Made by a program: the position numbers and the translations under genes
NCBI GenBank assembly: GCA_963978905.1
Contig: OZ022256.1
Span: 57,438,646 to 57,502,645 of the forward strand
DNA: 64,000 nt
Direction of reading: 5' to 3'
DNA from: Trichostrongylus colubriformis
Taxonomy: Eukaryota > Nematoda > Chromadorea > Rhabditida > Trichostrongylidae
Notes under the pieces: model-generated
Seen by the model: only the letters and a program-made list of their open reading frames with translations
What the model was told of the DNA's origin: nothing
The model's database searches: none
In this document: positions 58,211 to 64,000 of the stretch, piece after piece
Numbering within the stretch: the first letter of the stretch is position 1
Layout of the letters: each line of letters starts with the position of its first letter

Positions 58211-61200
58211 TGCACTGGTCATGTTCATCTTCTACCGTAGCGGTTTTTGTCCAATCTTCGTCGCCTTTCGAAGGCCTCATTTCCACAAAAGAAGCTACCA
58301 CAAGTGATTGTCGTAGTGTTGGAGCCGGATCGAACATCGCTGTTTTGAGATTGCCGCTGAAAAATAATCACTGTGGAGTACGATATGATTACGTAAGTTG
58401 TTTATTTTAATTTTTTTACAATTTGCAACGCAATATTCGACAAAATACACACATGTACTCTATTCCTGGCAATGTACAGTGATCTCTCATAGGGTAATAT
58501 TCCTTCATAAATAAAGGCCGCGTTCATACTTCGCAATGTGGTGTCGGCGGCAGGGCCTGGCTGCGTTCAAAGGTAACGAGGCAGTATGGCACGTGCGGAG
58601 ATACAGAGACGATGCAGCCACAGCTTGCCGCTGGCACCTCAAAGTATGAACTAAGATATAGCTAGTACTATTTTCGAACTGGCAAAGCAAGTGAAGTGGC
58701 GGTCGGGAGTATTCTCAACGTTGTCTTCAAAGACTTCGCGTATCAGAACTAGGCTTTTCAAGAGCGATATTACTTCTGTAGGAAATGAAGGCTAAGAGAC
58801 CAGACAGACGGTCTGTAGCGCATTTCATGTGCTGCGTCGTGCCTTGTTCATGGAAAAAGTTTCCACGTAAAGGAATCGTCCACGGAAAAGCTCGGCCGGA
58901 TGGGCGGAGCCTCTGAGTAAACGCCCCGTCTTGTCGTCCGCTGCGGTTAGGAACGGAGAGTGGGACTGCTTATGTAAATTAGTGTTTCTACAGTGCGTCT
59001 CCCACCACGGCGAACGACAAGGTGGGCACTTGCTGGAATCCCCGCCCACCCGGCCGAGACTTTGTGATGATCTCAGCCAGACTCACAAACTTTGACGGCC
59101 CACAGTAAGCAAAAAAACATAAATATTTGGGTGACATAAAAACTTATTTTTCCGTGGACGCCGCCTTTATGTGATAGCGTGTACAACGACACACGCGATC
59201 GTGCGATAGTGCAAATCGCAGTTTTTCAAGATATAACCGCAGCCTGAACATATCCGGCGTCGAGACCGATCCGTCGTGAGGTGAGGTACCTATTTGGGCC
59301 CTTATTCCACGGATGGGGCTGTTGGATTAGTTCATTTGATCATCTTTACCACCGCACAGTTACGCTCAGCAATTGTAACGCTTTTATTCCCAGTGGTAAA
59401 CGTCGCATCCACGGCCTCTATATTGCCGTCATAATATCACAGTGTACATTTTATGCCGGTTAATTGAAGCTTCTAGGTCTAGGAACTCGATCAGTACGTG
59501 GTCACTGTAGAGATACATTCACATTCGATCGTCATCGTCGACGAAGACGTCGTCTTCAACGTCACATGTAGCGGGAACAGAAGAACGTCTACACAAATGT
59601 AAGCTATTCAAATTTTCATCAGAAATCGGAGACTATGCTACTTGTCCAAGTGGGGAAGGGAGGGGGGGGGGGGAGAGTGGCTACGATTCCGAAAATGGAA
59701 TATGGAATCAAGTTTTTTGAAAAATTCCTGCAGAAGTGTTTTGGGAACTTTTGATGGTACACTAGGAATGAGCCCACAAAAAAAGTGCCAATATGAAATA
59801 GTAGTAACATGCGGTATTACCAGTCAATTCAGGCCACTCCGGAACGAAATGACACTGTCGGTGCGTGAGATGGAGAGCGGTCGCATTGTTCGTGAAGTAA
59901 TTCACGCGAATCAGTATCTGCTAGCTATCGCGTCAACTTCCAACGCACACGATTTTCGTGTTGCAAATTGTACCGCGCAAAATGGCTTGAACCCACCGAT
60001 AGAGGTATAGATTATTTGATTTTTGACTTATTTTACCAGTAGATTAGACGTGAGGCTGACCACAGTTTCTTTCCCGAAGCACATTTCACTTTTGCCGGAA
60101 GCAGGTTCCTAGCTCAATCGGTATTGGTTGGACCATGTTCAGGAGCGTTTTTGCCACACCCCCGGCTTGCAAAAGAGGGGGGGGGTGGGCTGGGAAAGGC
60201 AGCGACGCGCCCTTCAACCTCTCCTACATACTAATAATTCGGCTCATTCTTTCCCTTTAGCGACGTAGAACGTGCCTATAAGTGAGATTGTATGGACTAA
60301 CATGTGACAGGACCAATTATGGGAAGCACTTTGGGTGCCACCTGCGGTTACTCCTGGTTCGAGAGGATGAGATAAATATATACAGTAGCGGTCAAAAATA
60401 TATGCGGTTTCTTATTTCAACCATAACTTTAGTCAGCGTTTACATATCACGTTCATTTTTCGTTTGAAGGCAACTCCCACTCGGTGAAATAAAGTTTCTC
60501 AGCCGAGTAGGATGCAACATGAAGGTGGAAAAAATTATTTAACTGATCATACTGAAAATGATCAACACCGTGCTCAGCGCTGAAGAGTGCTGTCATGTTC
60601 CAAATGACTGATAGCAATGTTTTAGCCTCATTCCGTTCTACTTTTTGCACAACGGCTCGTTTCGTCGAGTTGAAAACTTGTTATGGCTGATTGAATTTTT
60701 TGAAATTTTGGTCTTTTTCAGCGTTTCATTGAATAATTTTTCGACCTTCACACTGCATCCTACTTGGCTGAGATACCTTTTCATGAAGTAGCAGTTGCAC
60801 CCAAATTGCTAAACAAAACGAGTTTGTAAACGTTGACCAAATCTATGGTTATCCAAAATCGCGTATAATTTTGACCGCTACTGTATGTATTTTTTTGTGT
60901 CTCGAATAATTCATTCGTGGTTTGATCACCACCCTCCGACCCATCTAGTAGGTTGATGATGCCCTTTCATCCTTGGTTTGAGCACTTTTGTAAGATGTTT
61001 GAAGGCACCAGTAGCGGCAAGGGAAAACTGAGATCTGGGAGTACATGTTCCTTGAAAACGAACCTTCTACTTCAAAAGAGGTGATATGTGGCGAAAATCG
61101 CTTCAAAAAAACGCGGCTCGAGGTCTTATGACGACCCCGCGGCACGGCATTTCGTTGCGGTCCTGTGGCCGGGCGAGTTGCCGGGGATGGGCGGGAAAAC

Positions 61201-63198
61201 GATTGCGGCCGGCTGATTCAGCCTCTGGCCTGTCTGCAGTCCACCGCGGCTAGTGACGCAGAGGGACACAAGAGAAAAGGTGGATTTTCGAATTCTTATT
61301 CCTCGGTTTTCTCGCAATTTCATGTCGTTCTTTCTCTACTCGTATATTGCTGAGATCTCTACTTTCATAATCCCTCAATTTGCCAAATTTACCCCTCCCA
61401 GTGTCTTTAAACCTTGGCTCTGTCGTCCTCTCGGCTAACTACAGTGGTTCTTTAATTTCTGTTAATGTTCTGGCGCGTCTACGCACGTATCAACACATAA
61501 ACAAAAACAAATTAATTTCCATTTCAGCTCACGGATAGTCGAGGGTGTTCGCTTTACCCGTCACTGTTCACCCATTTCAAACGTGCCACCAACGGTTGGT
61601 ATGCGACCATATCGTCAATGTTCCGCTTCCCATTATCCACAAACATCACCTTCAGTTGCCAAGTGGTACGGTGCCAAGGAGAATGCGTGGTATGTGGAGC
61701 ATTATATACAGTGTCCCATATTTTTATGACCTTTTCACTGTCGCTCCTGGTACGAAACTCATCGCACATTCACCGCACTTTTGCCTGGCGCTTGATTTAA
61801 GCTAAACTCACAGTTCTCTTCTTATCCAACGATTAGTTAGAGAACTTAGTTTATGTGAATCATTAATCATGACACCATGATGTCAAGAACATTCAGGAAA
61901 CTACTTTTTAGCTTGCAAATAATCAGATAAATTCCATACCGTAATCTGCAACCTTCTTTCCTTTTCTATAGCAACTAGTATGAGATGGGTGCTGGCCCGA
62001 AAACATTTTGAAGTTGTTGGATTCTTCTTCCTCAACAATCCGGGCGAGCACTGTATCCTTAGACGGAACAGCTCTTATGTGGCGGTTTGATCAAAACTCC
62101 ATCCTACTGGCTTCTTGGAACAGTCCTGATTTAGTCTGCCAAAATACCGCCACCACTTTGAGTGGACGTCGGAACTCTGACTTTGAGTTGAAAAAGAAGT
62201 ACGAAACCAGAATGGCCGTTGGAGACCGAATTTCATCTCTTTCTCTTCGTACCACCTCAGGATTACTTATCATTAATTTTTTGAAGGCCTTATTTGGTCT
62301 GCCAAATGCCGCCACCACTTTGAGCGGAATACGGAACTTTGACACTTAATGGGAGAAAAAGGGGGAGTACACAACTCGAGTGGCCGTTAGAGACCAAATT
62401 TCACCTCTTTTTCTTGGTACCACCTCAGAGTTATTTATCATTAATTTGGAGGCACCCACGCGATAATCAGACTAGTGGCTTACTTTTTTGGAGCATTCTT
62501 AGATAAGCACTCACGCTACGTCTTTGTTGCGGCTGCACGGGGCACCCTCACAGTGTTGCGTCTGCTTGAACAAACCGAGCCACACACACCCAATCAAACC
62601 ACACCTGGCCTTGGACGAATGAACTAATCTGGCGCTCACGTGGAGAAGGAAACTTGCGATAAGAGAAGATAATTTGATGAAACAGCTGTTTCGATGAAAG
62701 CAGCTTCCATATTGAAAATTGTTCGTCTAAGGCCAGGTCTGATGGGTTGGGTGGGCGTGGCTCGGTTGTGTTCAAGCAGGCACAACGCCGTGAGGGTGCA
62801 CCGTGCAGCCGCAACAAAGATGCAGTGTGATCAGTTATCCAAGGAACTACTTATCTGGTTGTCGCGTCGTGTGCCTTCAAATATTTTAGTGCGTCCTCTG
62901 GTCATTTTTATTTCCTAACTTTAGGTGCATTCATGTATTGAAAGGAACTCAGTCATCCGCCGATCTGGCAGTGAACTAATCACGTTTACTGAATCACTGC
63001 ACACGACGGTTTTGTTACGGCACGAACCTGAAGGTCAGAAGGGTGTTTGGAACCGCGTGCTTAGAATCTATTCAGCTATTCTTAATGATTTAGCAACGAC
63101 AACGATGCAGGCATACGAACAGACCACCCAACCGGGTAATGTTTGTGAAATGAGTGGCGATGGTACTGTGATGTGCACTCTGTGTGTTCTTCTCAGCG
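58211..63198 (+). CDS. Zona pellucida domain (cuticlin-like) protein, partial
   Basis: Exons with consistent phases: 58211-58392, 59483-59598, 59824-60004, 61528-61689, 62925-63198. ZP-N part: cysteine-starting beta strands with SSSPFEGLIST, TSDCRSVGAGSN, LRLPLKNNHCGVRYD, then YVVTVEIHSHSIVIVDED and FNVTCSG. ZP-C part: RNEMTLSVREMESG, AHDFRVANCTAQNG, TDSRGCSLYPSLFTHF, MFRFPLSTNITFSCQVVRC and GECV, with the cysteine order of the family. The next exon adds HSCIERNSVIRRSG, where a dibasic IRR replaces the usual RxxR cleavage site. Such proteins polymerise outside the cell in nematode cuticle or alae. The N-terminal signal exon is unproven (candidate 56009-56063) and the C-terminal membrane segment is not located. 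In 62925-63198, a 42-nt segment (63034-63075) with GT..AG ends could be spliced without changing frame. Confidence 0.8.
58510..58656. mobile_element. GCCGCGTTCA palindromic element in ZP intron
   Basis: Arms GCCGCGTTCATACTTCGCAA and its near complement ending AAAGTATGAACT, with GGCCTGGCTGCGTTC facing GATGCAGCCAC. Complete copy of about 147 bp; relatives at 44812 and 17303. Confidence 0.7.
58868..59168. mobile_element. Foldback element, short relative, in ZP intron
   Basis: About 300 bp. Left end AGGAATCGTCCACGGAAAA is identical to the long TTAA foldbacks; right end TTTTCCGTGGACGCCGCCT. The central arms CTCGGCCGGATGGGCGGAGC and GGGCGG-complement are specific to this copy. TTAA is degraded on both sides. 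Confidence 0.75.
60383..60883. mobile_element. CAGTAGCGGTC family element, best-preserved copy
   Basis: 501 bp between TA dinucleotides; ends CAGTAGCGGTCAAAAATATA and TATAATTTTGACCGCTACTG. Subterminal CATAACTTTAGTCAGCGTTT is mirrored near the right end. It sits in the ZP gene intron between exons 59824-60004 and 61528-61689. No transposase frame. Confidence 0.85.
62132..62455 (+). repeat. Tandem duplication, 162-bp period, in ZP intron
   Basis: Two units each start GTCTGCCAAA and contain CCGCCACCACTTTGAG (62147 and 62309), GGAACTTTGAC-like, TGGCCGTT, ACCAAATTTCA and TACCACCTCAG. They diverge by roughly one base in seven by eye. Confidence 0.75.
62521..62820. mobile_element. 300-bp foldback element in ZP intron
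   Basis: Arms of more than 100 bases: left TCTTTGTTGCGGCTGCACGG, right the complement CCGTGCAGCCGCAACAAAGA. The pairing continues through CTGCTTGAACA and CCTGGCCTT. Unrelated in sequence to the TTAA foldbacks. No coding frame. Confidence 0.85.
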
Positions 63199-63410
63199 GT
63201 GAGTCCCAACCTATTTTTGTCAGGTGTTTCGGGGGGGGGGGGGGGGGCAAGGAAGGAAGCGCGCTTGAAGATCCTGTACACTGAAAAAATATTCAACTTG
63301 AAAAAAAAATGGAGTGCAGACACACTTGACGTCTTGTTACGATGCCAAGGCGTCATGTATGCAATTGCGACAAACTAATACCCGTCCGAACTGTAAGTGT
63401 TCCATCGTAG

Positions 63411-63558
63411 GCCAAAATTGTACCCTTCCGGCGTATTCACAACAACAATGCACGTGACAACGATTGCCGCCTTTCTTCCTCATCCACTCTTTGTATGGCT
63501 CGTTCGTGCGCCCGTCGCAGCGACCTGTCCCCGGAACAGTGGAGGGTTTACATCCTTG
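63411..63558 (+). CDS. Candidate further ZP-gene exon adjoining mariner insertion
   Basis: After a CATCGTAG acceptor an open frame reads AKIVPFRRIH, NDCRLSSSSTLCMARSC and ARRSDLSPEQWRVYIL. Three cysteines followed by a double arginine resemble the C-terminal region of ZP proteins. It needs a phase 0 partner, whereas the strong donor at 63198 is phase 1; a weaker phase 0 donor (AAT|GTTTGT) lies upstream. The frame runs on into the mariner element that begins at 63561. Confidence 0.35.
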
Positions 63559-63560
63559 TA

Positions 63561-63998
63561 TTAGGTTGTCCCAAAAGTCTTGTCATATTTTCCCAAAAAA
63601 AAATCAGTAACTCTTGTTCACTTCGAGGCAGGTCCAGGCGGTCCAGGAATATGGTAGAACGTTCCCTAAGCTTTCTACAGATCCCGTGGAGAGAGCTATA
63701 ATGCCCGTTGTCGATACCCACCCAAATCGCGGTGTCTCACCTTACCCATCCTCTCGAATCCTTCCTGGCCAAGAGAAAATTTGTTGGTTATGACTTGCTT
63801 GCGAAGGCGATCGCTGACTTCTTCGACTCTCGGTACCCAGAGTTCTGGGAGGAGGGAATCAGCGATTTTCCTATAAAGTGGCAGAGGGTTGCCGATAACA
63901 ATGGTCAATACTTTGTTGCCTAATTATCATTTGTTGGACAAAAAAAAATAAAAAGTGATGATAGAAAAAAATATGACAAGACTTTTGGGACAACCTAA
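63561..63998 (+). mobile_element. Internally deleted mariner element
   Basis: 438 bp with perfect 31-bp terminal inverted repeats (TTAGGTTGTCCCAAAAGTCT...) and TA at both flanks (63559-63560, 63999-64000). Between them an open frame at about 63708-63923 encodes only the last 60-70 residues of a mariner transposase, including FFDSRYPEFWEEGISD and KWQRVADNNGQYF, ending at a normal stop. The DNA-binding half and the catalytic aspartates are gone, so it cannot move itself. Perfect termini suggest recent mobilisation by a full-length relative. Confidence 0.92.
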
Positions 63999-64000
63999 TA

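Noticed and set aside
54038..63247. Homopolymer runs of C or G of 10-16 bases at several places (for example 54040, 56842, 59662, 63231)
   Set aside because: Noted as low-complexity; no pattern linking them to a function, and run length may be affected by sequencing error.

Overview
The window reads as nuclear DNA of a nematode, most probably a clade V (strongylid or hookworm-like) species. The genes have many short exons with TTTCAG-type acceptors and GTAAGT/GTGAGT donors, introns range from about 60 bases to several kilobases, coding density is low, and small terminal-inverted-repeat elements are packed between and inside the genes. The species assignment is an inference from style and gene content; no species-diagnostic marker is present.

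Five multi-exon genes can be assembled with consistent splice phases. (1) 13391-15965, minus: a secreted Pro/Gln/Tyr-rich protein carrying a CVCCAPK motif. (2) 18101-20053, plus: a shorter paralogue with the same plan and the same CVCCAPK motif near its end. The pair is head-to-head, about 2.1 kb apart, and each copy has a TATAAAAG box just upstream of its ATG. I do not recognise the family. (3) 20922-26834, minus: a complete 14-exon orthologue of the splicing factor RBM39/CAPER-alpha (582 aa; RS domain, two RRMs, a C-terminal UHM-type RRM). It converges on gene 2. (4) 44720-50853, plus: a 10-exon, 319-aa arrestin-domain protein. (5) 58211 to about 63198, plus: exons of a zona pellucida (cuticlin-like) protein whose first exon and 3' end are not settled.

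The rest is gene-poor. Positions 1-13338 and 28036-44700 hold no gene I can support and are rich in repeats: a TTAA-flanked foldback family, a TA-flanked family with CAGTAGCGGTC termini, a nested Tc-like element pair at 39621-41190, tRNA-derived SINEs, another SINE-like repeat with six copies or fragments, several palindromes of about 150 bp, and a 438-bp internally deleted mariner element at the very end that still encodes the transposase C-terminus. Many of these sit in introns of genes 2, 4 and 5.

Functionally the genes are unrelated housekeeping or cuticle-type genes; nothing indicates an operon. The most novel items are the CVCCAPK secreted pair and the TTAA foldback family, for which the window itself supplies an empty insertion site.
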